A DNA stretch of 64,000 nt from Halalkalibacter urbisdiaboli (GTDB lineage: Bacteria > Bacillota > Bacilli > Bacillales > Bacillaceae_D). Made by a program: the position numbers and the translations under genes. The notes beneath the pieces are model-generated. The model had not been told where the DNA came from. It saw nothing but the letters and a program-made list of their open reading frames with translations, and ran no database searches. Shown in pieces: positions 13,480 through 23,142 of this stretch. How positions within the stretch are numbered: position 1 is the first letter of the stretch; each line of letters starts with the position of its first letter. The DNA lies in the NCBI RefSeq assembly GCF_002156385.1, contig NZ_MVJM01000002.1, forward strand, positions 1,092,814 through 1,156,813, read 5' to 3'.

Positions 13480-14046
13480 TCATTCATGTTCCATATTTCG
13501 TTCGTAAACAGCGCGAACACCGCCAATTAATTTCGGCCGTGTCATTGCCATTGTCAGATGCGCTTCACCGATTGAGCGAATCTTGCTACGAACAGGGACA
13601 ACAACTGGGCGCAAATGCATCCCAATGAAGGTGTCTCCAATATCGATACCGACCTCAGCGTTAATCGTCTCAACTAAGACAGGCTTGTCCATTTTTGAAA
13701 AAGCAAAAGTCGCCATCGCCCCTCCCGCTTTTCGAATTGGAATAGCTGAAACTCGTTCATAACCGCGCGCATTTGCTGTCTCTTCTTCTAGCACTAATGC
13801 TCGGTTTAAATGTTCACAGCATTGAAAGGCGATCTGAATCCTTGTTTGCTGCTGGATTTCTTTTAATGCAGAATAAATCACTTCAGCTACTTCATGCGAA
13901 CCATTTGAGCCAATGTGCGAACCAATCACTTCACTCGTGCTCGTTCCAACTACGAGCAACATATCCGCTGTAAAAGGCATTGCTTCCTGCAGGTCGGCTA
14001 ACGCCTGTTGCACCTCGCTCTTAATAGTTTCTGCTGAAAGGCTCAT
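13480..14046 (-). CDS. ywlG: TIGR01440/UPF0340 family protein (YwlG)
   Basis: This is a 188-residue protein of the YwlG family, conserved in this position next to glyA and ywlF throughout Bacillus. It contains the family segments LLVVGTSTSEVIGSHIG and VGIDIGDTFIGMHLRPV. No catalytic role is established for the family that I can name. The ATG at 14046 follows AGGGAGG. It is likely cotranscribed with rpiB, which ends 21 bases upstream. Confidence 0.9.
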   Translation of the reverse strand: MSLSAETIKSEVQQALADLQEAMPFTADMLLVVGTSTSEVIGSHIGSNGSHEVAEVIYSALKEIQQQTRIQIAFQCCEHLNRALVLEEETANARGYERVSAIPIRKAGGAMATFAFSKMDKPVLVETINAEVGIDIGDTFIGMHLRPVVVPVRSKIRSIGEAHLTMAMTRPKLIGGVRAVYERNMEHE

Positions 14047-14067
14047 GAAAACGACCTCCCTTTATTC

Positions 14068-14505
14068 TTAGCCTTCGTATTCAGTAATCTTTCCTACACG
14101 ATTCGCATGGCGTCCACCTTGAAATTCAGTTTCTAACCACACCTTGGCAATTTCACGAGCAAGTCCACCACCAATGACACGTTCACCCATCGTTAAGATA
14201 TTGCTGTCATTGTGCTCACGCGTTGCTTTAGCACTGAATAAATCATGAACGAGTGCACAGCGAATACCTTTTACTTTGTTTGCTGCAATCGACATGCCAA
14301 TTCCCGTTCCACAAATTAAAATCGCACGGTCAAATTCTCCGTTTGCAACCTTCTCAGCAACTGGTAATGCATAGTCTGGGTAATCAACCGACGTTGTGCA
14401 GTCACAGCCGAAATCTTCATACTCCAGTCCCATTTCCTCTAATAAATTACGAATCTCTTCTTTAATATTTACTCCGCCGTGATCGGAGGCTAATGCTACC
14501 TTCAT
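14068..14505 (-). CDS. rpiB: Ribose-5-phosphate isomerase B / sugar-phosphate isomerase (YwlF)
   Basis: This enzyme of the RpiB/LacAB family interconverts ribose 5-phosphate and ribulose 5-phosphate. The product is 145 residues. The N terminus MKVALASDHGGVNIKEEI carries the phosphate-binding SDHGG. ILICGTGIGMSIAANKVKGIR holds the catalytic cysteine, and HNDSNILTMGERVIG is also conserved. The ATG follows GTGAGGA. The neighbours are ywlG and a chemoreceptor gene that splits it from ywlE. Confidence 0.92.
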   Translation of the reverse strand: MKVALASDHGGVNIKEEIRNLLEEMGLEYEDFGCDCTTSVDYPDYALPVAEKVANGEFDRAILICGTGIGMSIAANKVKGIRCALVHDLFSAKATREHNDSNILTMGERVIGGGLAREIAKVWLETEFQGGRHANRVGKITEYEG

Positions 14506-14542
14506 TTATTATTCCTCACTTTTTTTAAAATTTTCAATCTTA

Positions 14543-15844
14543 TTATTCTATTGTAAATCGTTCAATCGTTTCTTTTAACTTTTTTGCTTGGTTTGATAAA
14601 ATTTGGGCCGTATTACTCATTTCCCGAATAACGGACTCCTGTTGCTCTGTCATCGACGTCACCTCTAAGGAACCGGCAGAAGTCTCCTCAGCGATGGCTG
14701 CTACTTCCTGTGTCTGTCTTGTTGCTTGGCTAATTGATTGCATTTGGCGCTCCATCATAGACGAAATGTCATGAACGACAGCAGCAACCTCATGAACCGA
14801 TTTTTCCATTTCAGCAATCGAGGCATTTGTCTCTGTTCCACGCTCTGATTGCTCATTCGCGACGTTCACTTGCTCACTAATTTGTTCTACTACATTTTTC
14901 ACTTCTTGCTGAATCCGGTGAATCAGATCGGTTATCCCCTTTACCGCTTGAGCGCTTTGGTCAGCAAGCTTGCGAACCTCATCGGCGACGACCGCAAACC
15001 CTTTGCCGTGCTCACCGGCACGCGCTGCTTCGATCGAAGCATTTAACGCAAGCAAATTCGTCTGTCCTGCGATATCACCTACAAGTGAAATAATCTCACC
15101 GACCTGCTTTGCCTGATCTTCAAGCTGGCCGACAGCCGTTAACGATTTCTCGTTATCCGTTGCAAGCTGTTTAATGCCTTGGACAAGAGAGTTGACAACT
15201 TCGCGACTTGCCGCTAATGTTGACACCATTTGCTCTGATGATTGTTTTGGTGTCTCTACCCGAGCTTGTACTTCTTTTGCAATTTGCGTCACATCTTCCA
15301 TCGCTTCTGCCGTGTGTTGAGTAGCATTTGCTGCGCTTTCCGCACCTTTTGCTATCTCTTCCATCGTAGAACCAATGTGCGTCGCCTTTGCTGCCGCCAC
15401 TTCAGAAGCAGAGGTAATTTCTGATACTTTGATATTCGTTTCTTTAAAATTTTCATCAATATCTTTAACCATATGGCGAAGACTTTTTAACATTTCGTTA
15501 TAGGCAAGACCGAGTGCGCGAATTTCATCATCTGATTTGCTCACGTTAATATCATCATGAATATCGCCAGCTGCTGCACGTCTCGCAGCTTCTTCAACTT
15601 CACGAATTGGGTTTGTAATATACGGCGCTGCTAAATAGCCAAGAAAGCTACTCCATAAAATACCTAAAAGCAACGTAAAAATAATCACAGCATCGCCACT
15701 AAGCCCGAGCATATTTTCTAAAACATCAGCTAAATAAAAAATAAAAAATGCACTACACCCAAACGTAACAATGGCTAGTCCGCTTATCCCGATGACTAGC
15801 TTTTTACGAATACTTGCCCGATATTTCTTTTTCTGTTCCCCCAT
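14543..15844 (-). CDS. Methyl-accepting chemotaxis protein without a large extracellular domain
   Basis: This is a 433-residue chemoreceptor-like signal transducer. Two hydrophobic segments (about 15-37 and 50-72) are separated by only a dozen residues, so there is no sizeable external sensor domain. A HAMP-like region (about 73-125) follows, and then the coiled-coil signalling domain with the conserved tip [20 protein letters not shown] and the adjacent [16 protein letters not shown]. It probably couples to CheA/CheW through this tip. The stimulus could be membrane state, pH or a partner protein; nothing in the sequence decides this. It lies between rpiB (ywlF) and ywlE, a place occupied by no receptor in B. 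subtilis. Confidence 0.9.
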   Translation of the reverse strand: MGEQKKKYRASIRKKLVIGISGLAIVTFGCSAFFIFYLADVLENMLGLSGDAVIIFTLLLGILWSSFLGYLAAPYITNPIREVEEAARRAAAGDIHDDINVSKSDDEIRALGLAYNEMLKSLRHMVKDIDENFKETNIKVSEITSASEVAAAKATHIGSTMEEIAKGAESAANATQHTAEAMEDVTQIAKEVQARVETPKQSSEQMVSTLAASREVVNSLVQGIKQLATDNEKSLTAVGQLEDQAKQVGEIISLVGDIAGQTNLLALNASIEAARAGEHGKGFAVVADEVRKLADQSAQAVKGITDLIHRIQQEVKNVVEQISEQVNVANEQSERGTETNASIAEMEKSVHEVAAVVHDISSMMERQMQSISQATRQTQEVAAIAEETSAGSLEVTSMTEQQESVIREMSNTAQILSNQAKKLKETIERFTIE

Positions 15845-15868
15845 CTTGCTTACGTTCCCCTCTCATTT

Positions 15869-16306
15869 CTAACGTTCAATTAAACGTTCGATGCATTGCT
15901 CAATTTCCTGAGCAGTATGTTTGTATGCTTTTAATGGTCCACCAATCGGATCTGCAATATCAGGAGCCCCATCTTCAGATTGAACGTAACCCTTTAGTGT
16001 ATAAACCTTTTCCTCAAATTCCGGAAAATTACTTATTACTAGGTCACGATGCCCACCTGTCATCGTTAAGACAAGATCAGCCCAATCTAACAGCTCCTCC
16101 GTCACAAGCTGTGCTTTGTGCTCCGTTTTAATCCCGCGTTCCTCAAGCACACGGCGCGTCCCCTCAGAGGCTGGGCTTCCCGAAAAAGCATGTACTCCAG
16201 CCGACTTAACATCGAAACGAGTCGTTTTCTCTTTTAAAAGCGCTTCGGCCATTGGACTACGACAAGTATTTCCGGTACAAACAAAAAGTACGTGTTTAAC
16301 TGCCAT
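15869..16306 (-). CDS. ywlE: Protein-arginine phosphatase, low-molecular-weight PTP family (YwlE)
   Basis: This is probably the phosphatase that removes phosphate from arginine residues marked by the McsB kinase. The product is 145 residues. The P-loop is FVCTGNTCRSPMAE, with nucleophile cysteine and arginine in CxxxxCR. The threonine in GNT corresponds to the residue known to favour phosphoarginine in YwlE. The general acid aspartate is in ADPIGGPLKAYK. The gene position in the ywl cluster supports this over a generic tyrosine phosphatase. Confidence 0.88.
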   Translation of the reverse strand: MAVKHVLFVCTGNTCRSPMAEALLKEKTTRFDVKSAGVHAFSGSPASEGTRRVLEERGIKTEHKAQLVTEELLDWADLVLTMTGGHRDLVISNFPEFEEKVYTLKGYVQSEDGAPDIADPIGGPLKAYKHTAQEIEQCIERLIER

Positions 16307-16421
16307 TTCCTACGTCCCTTCTTTCAAAATCATGCATTTCATTTACTCCACTTGCACTATATTTCTCTCTTTTCATCATATTATCATACTAAATTGGAAA
16401 ACTGTATAGCGTGTCCTTGGA

Positions 16422-16964
16422 TTAGATTGGTAAAAATAATTTAACACCAAAGCCGATCAGAATACAGCCTCCAAGTAGTTCTCCGTAAGACCCAATAAGG
16501 TGTTGAAAACGAGCCCCCATCAATAATCCTAGCCAGGAAAGGACCATACTTATAACCCCCATCATCACTACAGTGAGGACCATTTGCGCCCCAAGCATCC
16601 CTAAGCCTAGCCCAGCTGAGAAGCTATCAAGGCTCACACTAACTGCAAAGAACAGCAAGCCCCAGCCAGTCGTTTTAACCATTGACCCCTCTTCTTCTTT
16701 AAAGGCGGACACAACCATTTGCAAGCCAATGATAAAAAGAAGTCCACCACCAATAAATGTAGCAATCATATCAAAATATGTAGAAAGCATTTTCCCGGCA
16801 ACAATACCGAGTAAAGGCATGAGAACATGAAATACACCAACGGTCACTCCTATATTTAAAATCTGCTTTAAGCGAAGACCTAGCATCCCCATTCCAAGTG
16901 CTACAGAAAAAGCATCCATTCCTAATGCTCCCGCCATAATAAAAAGCGTGAAAAATTCATCCAT
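16422..16964 (-). CDS. mntP: Manganese efflux pump MntP (YwlD)
   Basis: This is a six-helix membrane protein of 180 residues that exports Mn2+. The family aspartates appear in the two pseudo-repeats as MDAFSVALGMGML and LDSFSAGLGLGMLG. ATG 16964 has AAGGAG at 8 bases. A GTG three codons upstream lies inside the ribosome site. The 110-base leader to ywlC shows no yybP-ykoY manganese riboswitch that I can recognise. Confidence 0.9.
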   Translation of the reverse strand: MDEFFTLFIMAGALGMDAFSVALGMGMLGLRLKQILNIGVTVGVFHVLMPLLGIVAGKMLSTYFDMIATFIGGGLLFIIGLQMVVSAFKEEEGSMVKTTGWGLLFFAVSVSLDSFSAGLGLGMLGAQMVLTVVMMGVISMVLSWLGLLMGARFQHLIGSYGELLGGCILIGFGVKLFLPI

Positions 16965-17074
16965 TTCATCCACTCCTTGAACATGCTAGTTCAATCTATG
17001 CAAGTCCAAGGAAAAATAGACAATCTATCTTTAAGAATACTCGAGAGAAACGCTCTAGCCTTTAGCCGCAAACT

Positions 17075-18106
17075 TTACTTTCCAGCGGCTTTCGAGAGGC
17101 GGTTCATAATCGCCACGCCGACACCTTCTTCTGGAAAGATTTCAGAGAAAATAATATCGACTCCTTCATGATCAAATTGACGCAGGCTTCCGTAAAGATG
17201 GGTCGCTACTGTTTCAAGCTGTTCTCGTTTTCCACACGCAATAACAGAATCCGCTCGATAATCCTCCTTCGCTTCCTCTGTTGTAAGAACCCCTACCTTC
17301 TTCCCCCGCTTTTGCTCGTTATCCACATATGCTTGAATGAGGCTTTTATCCTCAACTAAAATCAGTTCACCCTTTGGCGCATAATGGGTATATTTCATCC
17401 CCGGAGAACGCGGAGCCTCGTCATTCCGATGCAAGGCAGGGTCGACCTCGATCTTCCCAATCACTCGCTCAATATGTTCCTTCGTGACGCCACCTGGTCT
17501 ATATAAAACAGGAATGTCAGACGTACAATCTAACACGGTAGATTCAACACCAACCCCTGTTAAGCCACCATCAACAACACCTGCAATTCTTCCAGCTAAA
17601 TCATGATAAACGTGCTCTGCCTTTGTCGGACTCGGCTTCCCTGAGAGGTTTGCACTCGGAGCGGCGACTGGGACCCCAGCCTCAGCTAGAACGGCAAGTG
17701 CGACCGGATGATTCGGAATCCGAACAGCAACAGTAGGAAGTCCTGCCGTCACACTCGGGGCGATCCCTGCTTTTTTATGAAAAATTAACGTAAGTGGTCC
17801 TGGCCAAAAGGCATCCATTAACATGTTAGCCTTCGCAGAAACGTCACGAACTAACTCGGCTAATTGCTGGCGATTTGCGATGTGGACAATAAGGGGATTA
17901 TCACTCGGTCTCCCTTTTGCTGCAAAAATTTTCTTCACCGCAGCTTCGTCCAGTGCATTCGCACCAAGGCCGTATACCGTTTCAGTCGGAAAGGCCACAA
18001 CCTCACCTTTTTTTATCCACAAGCCCGCTTCCTTTAATTCCGCATGGCTCCGACTCTTATCTTCACTGTTATCCACAGTCCACATTTTTGTTTGTTTATA
18101 ACTCAT
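17075..18106 (-). CDS. ywlC: Threonylcarbamoyl-AMP synthase (YwlC/Sua5)
   Basis: This enzyme uses threonine, bicarbonate and ATP to make threonylcarbamoyl-AMP, the first intermediate for t6A37 in ANN-decoding tRNAs. The product is 343 residues. An N-terminal YrdC/Sua5 domain (about 25-215) contains PTETVYGLGANA, KGRPSDNPLIVHI and SANLSGKPSPT. A linker with SPGMKYTHYAPKG leads to the C-terminal Sua5 domain. The length therefore fits the two-domain Sua5 type. ATG 18106 follows AGGAGAGGTG. Confidence 0.94.
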   Translation of the reverse strand: MSYKQTKMWTVDNSEDKSRSHAELKEAGLWIKKGEVVAFPTETVYGLGANALDEAAVKKIFAAKGRPSDNPLIVHIANRQQLAELVRDVSAKANMLMDAFWPGPLTLIFHKKAGIAPSVTAGLPTVAVRIPNHPVALAVLAEAGVPVAAPSANLSGKPSPTKAEHVYHDLAGRIAGVVDGGLTGVGVESTVLDCTSDIPVLYRPGGVTKEHIERVIGKIEVDPALHRNDEAPRSPGMKYTHYAPKGELILVEDKSLIQAYVDNEQKRGKKVGVLTTEEAKEDYRADSVIACGKREQLETVATHLYGSLRQFDHEGVDIIFSEIFPEEGVGVAIMNRLSKAAGK

Positions 18107-18258
18107 TACTCACCTCTCCTGTCTCTTTCATTTTGCAAGCCTTGTCTATCATTGTCAAATGACCTATGTCATTTCGACTAAAACCGCTGATTTTTAAGGA
18201 TTTTTTATCGTTTTATATCCTGAATTCTTCGTTGATTCGACAACTTCCAGCGAAAAAG

Positions 18259-18295
18259 CAAAAAAACAAGTTACCCACACATGTGGACAACTTGT
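18259..18295 (-). terminator. Terminator of the acetyltransferase gene
   Basis: On the minus strand ACAAGTT and AACTTGT pair, with an inner CCACA/TGTGG stem, and a run of seven T follows directly. It begins about 18 bases after the stop at 18313. The rest of the 18107-18312 gap is AT-rich and holds nothing else I can identify. Confidence 0.85.
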
Positions 18296-18312
18296 TAATA
18301 ACTTTCTATTTT

Positions 18313-18774
18313 TTATGAGTTATTCACATGTTGGTTGTCTAATTCACACGCCCAAATTCTCGTATCTGGACCTTTGTTTTGTTGATAATGCTTCGACCCT
18401 TGAATCTCAGTCGGCAAGGACGGTGCTTGTACCTCTTTAAAGCCGAGCTGTTGAAACAGAGGGTTGGTCCCTTTTGCACATAAATAGACCGTTTGAATGC
18501 CTTGCTCCTCGGCATAGGATAATGTCACTTGTAAAAACTCCAAGCTGAGCTGGCCTGTCCAAATCGGTGAGTTTAACACGAGCGAGCGAAGCAATCCATA
18601 CGAATCGTACTGCTCCATTCCGACGGTTCCAATAATCTCCTCTTGCTCGTTTTCCACAACGAGAAATTGAGCAACATGCTGGTCAAGTCCGTCCTCTGTT
18701 AACCCCGCTTTGGCAAGTAGACGTTGTATCGGTAATAAATCTTTAGTATTTGCTTTGCGAACGACAATACTCAT
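18313..18774 (-). CDS. GNAT-family N-acetyltransferase
   Basis: This is a 153-residue protein with the GNAT fold. It starts MSIVVRKANTKDLLPIQRLL, has the beta strands FLVVENEQEEIIGTVGM, and a C-terminal NPLFQQLGFKEV in the region that often forms the end of the acetyl-CoA site. The usual Q/RxxGxG/A loop is not obvious, so activity or cofactor use is less certain. ATG 18774 has AAGGAG at 8 bases; the frame extends seven codons further without a better site. The substrate is unknown. Confidence 0.7.
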   Translation of the reverse strand: MSIVVRKANTKDLLPIQRLLAKAGLTEDGLDQHVAQFLVVENEQEEIIGTVGMEQYDSYGLLRSLVLNSPIWTGQLSLEFLQVTLSYAEEQGIQTVYLCAKGTNPLFQQLGFKEVQAPSLPTEIQGSKHYQQNKGPDTRIWACELDNQHVNNS

Positions 18775-18847
18775 CACAATCACTCCTTCTAGCATCCTAC
18801 TCCACTATTATGAGAGGATTGGACAAGTTATGCCTATCATTCTAAAT

Positions 18848-19489
18848 TTAAGCATTTTTTGACTCATCTGAAAAGATTCGGTCCATTAATGATGTAAAGA
18901 TTTCAACAAGGAAAAAGGAAACCTCTATTTCTTCTCGCTCTTCAACGATTTCCGTCTCCGTTTCTTCTTCCTCTTCTGCCTCTACGGCTTCACCGTTGGC
19001 CATATCTAGGAAACATAATGGTGGAAATAAAACACACCACCAGTTTTCACCTTTTCCTTCGCCTAGTGTAATAAGAACAGCATTATAGTAGCCCGCAGGA
19101 TAGACAATGTTTCCATACACTTTTGTCGGGAATTGAACCTCATCAAAGGATACTTCATACGTTTGGTCTAATCCTTGCTTTTCTAGTTCGTTTGCAACAA
19201 TCGCTTCAATTTCATCTAAATTGCTTTGAATAGCTTCCTTCGCTGCCTCTAGGTCTTGAACATCTGTAACCCATTCTGTAATGGCTTTATTGACTTTATC
19301 ACGAATGTCTCTTTTTAATGCTTGGTCTTTAATAGAATCACTATTTGCTAGAATTCGAAGGCGAATCGCCTCGTCTTGGCTTACTTCCTGATGAAGGCTG
19401 TTTACAGCCTGCGCATTGTGTGACTCCCAGCTAACTAATAATACAAATAAAGAGAATAATAGATAAATGATTACGTTTTGTTGTTTCAT
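18848..19489 (-). CDS. spoIIR: Stage II sporulation protein R
   Basis: This is the forespore-made signalling protein that crosses to the intermembrane space and triggers SpoIIGA to process pro-sigma-E in the mother cell. The product is 213 residues: an N-terminal signal or anchor helix (about 6-22), then the family domain with RLRILANSDSIKDQALKRDIRDKV and the cysteine-bearing WWCVLFPPLCFLD. The tail is unusually acidic (repeated E and EE near 175-190). It is expected under sigma-F, but I could not find a convincing sigma-F promoter. The start region is in a hairpin (19499-19531). Confidence 0.93.
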   Translation of the reverse strand: MKQQNVIIYLLFSLFVLLVSWESHNAQAVNSLHQEVSQDEAIRLRILANSDSIKDQALKRDIRDKVNKAITEWVTDVQDLEAAKEAIQSNLDEIEAIVANELEKQGLDQTYEVSFDEVQFPTKVYGNIVYPAGYYNAVLITLGEGKGENWWCVLFPPLCFLDMANGEAVEAEEEEETETEIVEEREEIEVSFFLVEIFTSLMDRIFSDESKNA

Positions 19490-19498
19490 TTTTTAGCA

Positions 19499-19531
19499 CC
19501 GCCCTTTCATCACCTATTGTGGACAGGGCGG
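19499..19531 (-). promoter_or_regulatory. Hairpin covering the spoIIR ribosome site
   Basis: On the minus strand CCGCCCT (19525-19531) pairs with AGGGCGG (19499-19505) across a 19-base loop. The second arm is the AAAGGGCGG that serves as the spoIIR Shine-Dalgarno region, 10 bases before the ATG. No T run follows, so it does not look like a terminator. The pairing is seen; control of translation is inferred. Confidence 0.45.
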
Positions 19532-19564
19532 CGAAAATCTAAACCTAGTTTTTTAAAATTTTTT

Positions 19565-20428
19565 TCATAGGGACATATCACCGTATGCTAGAACGATTCG
19601 GTCCTTGCCATTAATGTCATCACGAACCTCAGTCGTTGCCCGCGGAAAGGCAGTTTGAAGCAGCTTCCGGACAGTTTCTCCTTGACCCATTCCAACCTCA
19701 AAGCCGACTAATGCTTTCGGCTGAACAACATTAGGGAGCTCCTCAATTAGTCTCCGGTACAGCACATAGCCATCCTCTCCACCAAACAGTGCAAGATGAG
19801 GCTCATGCTCGCGGACATGGACAGCTAAGTCGCTTTCTTCATGCAATGGAATATACGGTGGATTAGAGACGATTACATCTAGTCTTTGTTTCTTCTCTAT
19901 AAAAGGCTGAAGTAAATCGCCTTGGAAAAACTCAATGTGAGCATGAAGGTTCTCAGCATTTTGCTTTGCGACCACCAGCGCCCTTTCCGAAATATCCGTT
20001 GCATAGACCTTACTATTTTCTGCTTCAAGTGCCAGCGTAATCGCAATCGCCCCACTACCTGTCCCAATATCGGCTATTTGTATGGCACGATCTGAAAAGA
20101 GCGCCTGCTTCTTTTGTAAAATCGCAAGTACAAGCTCCTCGGTTTCTGGTCTCGGAATTAACACATCACTATTCACCGTAAAGCGTCGACCATAAAACTC
20201 CTCATAGCCGGTTAAGTGCTGAACAGGGATCCCGTTCGCATACGCGTGCACATCGTTCTTAAAGCGATTCCAAACGTCCTCTTCAAGTGGATCACGATAG
20301 CGTAAAAGTAGCTCCGTCCTCGTCACATCTAGGTGATGACGCATGAACCATTCTGCGGCTGGCGGCTCTAGTTGACGTTCTTCTAAAAAAGAAGAAGCCC
20401 AGTTGAGGGCTTCGTAAACAGTCATCAT
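19565..20428 (-). CDS. prmC: Release factor glutamine N5-methyltransferase
   Basis: This enzyme methylates the GGQ glutamine of release factors with S-adenosylmethionine. The product is 287 residues. An N-terminal helical domain is followed by a Rossmann fold with DIGTGSGAIAI and the catalytic VSNPPYIP motif. It lies one base downstream of prfA, its substrate gene, and the pair is surely cotranscribed. Two adjacent ATG codons (20428 and 20425) are possible starts. Confidence 0.95.
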   Translation of the reverse strand: MMTVYEALNWASSFLEERQLEPPAAEWFMRHHLDVTRTELLLRYRDPLEEDVWNRFKNDVHAYANGIPVQHLTGYEEFYGRRFTVNSDVLIPRPETEELVLAILQKKQALFSDRAIQIADIGTGSGAIAITLALEAENSKVYATDISERALVVAKQNAENLHAHIEFFQGDLLQPFIEKKQRLDVIVSNPPYIPLHEESDLAVHVREHEPHLALFGGEDGYVLYRRLIEELPNVVQPKALVGFEVGMGQGETVRKLLQTAFPRATTEVRDDINGKDRIVLAYGDMSL

Positions 20429-20429
20429 C

Positions 20430-21500
20430 TTACTCTTCCGCCCGTTGCATCATTTCTGCCTGCTCTTCAACAATTAACGCATCAATGACTTCATCAAGCT
20501 TTCCTTGTAAAATTTGATCAAGCTTTTGTAGCGTAAGCCCAATCCGGTGATCTGTTACACGGCTTTGCGGGAAATTGTACGTACGAATCCGTTCAGAACG
20601 ATCCCCTGTCCCAACAGCAAGCTTCCGGTTTTGGTCATACTCTGCCTGCGCTTCTTGCTGGAACTTATCATACACACGTGCACGAAGAACCTTCATCGCT
20701 TTTTCCTTGTTTTTAATTTGCGATTTTTCGTCCTGACACGAAACAACCGTCCCTGTCGGAAGATGTGTTAAACGAACAGCCGACATCGTCGTATTAACAC
20801 TTTGTCCACCTGGTCCACTTGATGCAAACGTATCAACACGGATATCCTTCTCATGGATTTCAATTTCAACTTCTTCCGCCTCTGGCAATACAGCAACCGT
20901 CGCTGTAGACGTATGAATCCGACCACCTGATTCTGTCGCCGGTACACGCTGCACACGGTGTGCCCCATTTTCATACTTCAATTTCGAGTACGCGCCTGCG
21001 CCATTGACCATGAAAATGATTTCTTTAAAGCCACCGAGCTCCGTTGCTGTAGATTCGATAACTTCTGTACGCCAGCCTTGTGCCTCAGCATAACGAGAGT
21101 ACATCTTATAAAGGTCACCTGCAAATAGCTGCGCTTCGTCCCCGCCAGCAGCACCACGAATTTCGACGATAACGTTCTTATCATCATTCGGATCCTTCGG
21201 TAAGAGCAAGATTTTCAAACGAGCTTCAAGCTCTCCATGACGAGTCGACAGCTCCTCAATTTCCTCTTTCACCATCGCATACATCTCATCATCGAGCTTT
21301 TCATCTAGCATCGCTTTTGCATCTTTATACTGCTGTGTTACTTCCTTATATTCACGGTAAACTTGTACAGTTTCCTCAAGATTAGACTGTTCCTTTGAAT
21401 ATTCACGTAACTTTTTTGAATCATTAATGACATCAGGATCACTAAGTAATTCATTTAAACGATCATAACGGTCTTCTAACGATTGTAAACGATCAAACAC
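20430..21500 (-). CDS. prfA: Peptide chain release factor 1
   Basis: This factor recognises UAA and UAG and releases the finished peptide. The product is 356 residues, equal to B. subtilis RF1. The anticodon-like tripeptide region [14 protein letters not shown] and the catalytic GGQ in [17 protein letters not shown] are both present. The start is a GTG ([12 protein letters not shown] follows) with GAGGTG 6 bases upstream. The frame is open for 26 more codons to an ATG, but those residues match no RF1. Confidence 0.96.
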   Translation of the reverse strand: MFDRLQSLEDRYDRLNELLSDPDVINDSKKLREYSKEQSNLEETVQVYREYKEVTQQYKDAKAMLDEKLDDEMYAMVKEEIEELSTRHGELEARLKILLLPKDPNDDKNVIVEIRGAAGGDEAQLFAGDLYKMYSRYAEAQGWRTEVIESTATELGGFKEIIFMVNGAGAYSKLKYENGAHRVQRVPATESGGRIHTSTATVAVLPEAEEVEIEIHEKDIRVDTFASSGPGGQSVNTTMSAVRLTHLPTGTVVSCQDEKSQIKNKEKAMKVLRARVYDKFQQEAQAEYDQNRKLAVGTGDRSERIRTYNFPQSRVTDHRIGLTLQKLDQILQGKLDEVIDALIVEEQAEMMQRAEE

Positions 21501-21672
21501 GGCTTTCACCTCATTAAAGTTTCCAGTGCATAACGGTCTAATTATAGTATATGGGCGGGTTTGGGTCAATGTGAACACGAGCGCAAACCGTTATTAATGG
21601 ATTGATTTGCTAATTTTAGGGAATAGTGTGTGTAGGAGAATGTATTTGTATGTAGAAGAGGTGGTTAGAAGC

Positions 21673-22986
21673 ATGAAATACGTCATTATCGGAGGCGACG
21701 CAGCCGGGATGAGTGCGGCAATGCAAATTGTCCGAAACGATGAGCAAGCTAGAATTACGACGCTTGAAAGAGGCGAAGTCTACTCCTATGCACAATGCGG
21801 AATTCCATATTACATAAGCGGTGTTATTACTGAGAAAGAAAAGCTAATCGCCCGTACAGTCGATACGTACCGAAAAAAACATGGCATTGATGCAAGAGTC
21901 AATCACGAGGTAACTGGCATCGACCCTAAAGCCAAAAAAGTATCCGGTGAAAACTTTGAAGTTGAGTATGATCGGCTCCTTATTGCGACTGGTGCCAGTC
22001 CTGTTGTCCCAAATTGGGAAGGTGTCGATTTACAGGGGATTCATACAGTCAAAACCATTCCCCATGCAGAAGCGATTATGTCTGATTTAAAACAGGATGT
22101 AAAAAAAATCGTAGTCATCGGCGGCGGCGCTGTCGGCTTGGAAATGACCGAAAACTTTGTTGAACTCGGTAAAAAGGTTACAATTATTGAACGAGCATCG
22201 CATCTTGCCAAAAGCTTTGATAAAGAACTTGCAGGTGCCATTCACAAAGAAGCCGAAGAGCACGGTGTGAACGTCATCTTAAATCAATCCGTACAATCCT
22301 TCAAAGGCAATAACAAAGTCGAAGCTGTCATAACCGACCAACAAGAGATTGAAGCTGATCTAGTCCTTGTGGCGATTGGTATTAGACCGAATACCGACTT
22401 TTTAAAGGATAGCGGTCTTCACCTCGAGGAAAGTGGCGCGATTAACGTGAACGCCTATATGGAAACGAATCTTCCTGATATTTATGCAGCAGGCGATTGT
22501 GCAACTCAATTTCATCGTATGAAGCAGAAGGCTGATTATTTCCCACTCGGGACTCATGCCAATAAGCAAGGGCGTTTAGCTGGATTAAATATGGTCGGGA
22601 AAACCCGTGCCTTCCAAGGCATCGTCGGCACATATATTATGAAATTTTTTGATTTAACACTTGCGAGTACTGGCTTACCTGAGGAGGAAATTGAAAAGCT
22701 TGGCTATCCATATAAAAGTGTTCAAGCCGACTTCCCCGATATTGCAGGCTATTATCCCGGTAAGGAACGCTTAATGATTCGAATGCTTTACCATGAAAAA
22801 ACAGAGCAATTACTAGGGGCCCAGGTTATCGGGAAAGCCGGCGTTGATAAACGAATTGACGTTCTTGCCACGGCCCTGTTTAACAATAATACGATGACCC
22901 AGCTCGAGGATCTCGATTTGGCTTACTCACCTCCGTATAACGGTGTTTGGGATCCGATCCAACAAACAGCGAGACGACGAGGTTAA
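21673..22986 (+). CDS. CoA-disulfide reductase-like FAD-dependent oxidoreductase
   Basis: This is a flavoprotein of 437 residues. It has the FAD-binding [15 protein letters not shown] at the N terminus, the redox cysteine in [13 protein letters not shown], the NAD(P)H site [16 protein letters not shown], the second FAD motif IYAAGDCA, and a C-terminal dimerisation domain. The single cysteine in this position is typical of CoA-disulfide reductases and NADH oxidase or peroxidase relatives. No rhodanese domain is fused. ATG 21673 has GAGGTGG at 8 bases. It is transcribed divergently from prfA and ends before a repeat element and a terminator. Confidence 0.85.
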   Translation: MKYVIIGGDAAGMSAAMQIVRNDEQARITTLERGEVYSYAQCGIPYYISGVITEKEKLIARTVDTYRKKHGIDARVNHEVTGIDPKAKKVSGENFEVEYDRLLIATGASPVVPNWEGVDLQGIHTVKTIPHAEAIMSDLKQDVKKIVVIGGGAVGLEMTENFVELGKKVTIIERASHLAKSFDKELAGAIHKEAEEHGVNVILNQSVQSFKGNNKVEAVITDQQEIEADLVLVAIGIRPNTDFLKDSGLHLEESGAINVNAYMETNLPDIYAAGDCATQFHRMKQKADYFPLGTHANKQGRLAGLNMVGKTRAFQGIVGTYIMKFFDLTLASTGLPEEEIEKLGYPYKSVQADFPDIAGYYPGKERLMIRMLYHEKTEQLLGAQVIGKAGVDKRIDVLATALFNNNTMTQLEDLDLAYSPPYNGVWDPIQQTARRRG

Positions 22987-23016
22987 AGAACAAATCTGCA
23001 AAGCTGTTTGTTTCAA

Positions 23017-23100
23017 GCGATGTGTGAAGCCACTGCCGTCCTTTTAAGCCAATAGGAGCGGTTTTCTCCTATTGGCGCGCAGTGTGCGGAGCCATCGCAC
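23017..23100. repeat. Composite tail-hairpin-tail repeat element
   Basis: Two related tails (23017-23037 and 23078-23100, sharing GTGYGRAGCCAYYGC) flank a perfect hairpin, CCAATAGGAG (23049-23058) with CTCCTATTGG (23066-23075). The loop CGGTTTT resembles the loops of the copies at 27.7 and 35.7 kb, although the stem sequence is entirely different. It lies between the oxidoreductase stop and the shared terminator. Confidence 0.75.
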
Positions 23101-23142
23101 TTCCTTGAATGCCTTTCATGCTTTTTATCCTTATCTTTTTAA

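Noticed and set aside
16965..17074. Manganese riboswitch in front of mntP.
   Set aside because: The 110-base spacer lacks the conserved yybP-ykoY loops and ywlC is close upstream on the same strand.
23075..23085. GGCGCGC at this place as a single copy of the 56-bp unit.
   Set aside because: Only this word matches; it belongs to the end of the composite hairpin and the start of its tail.
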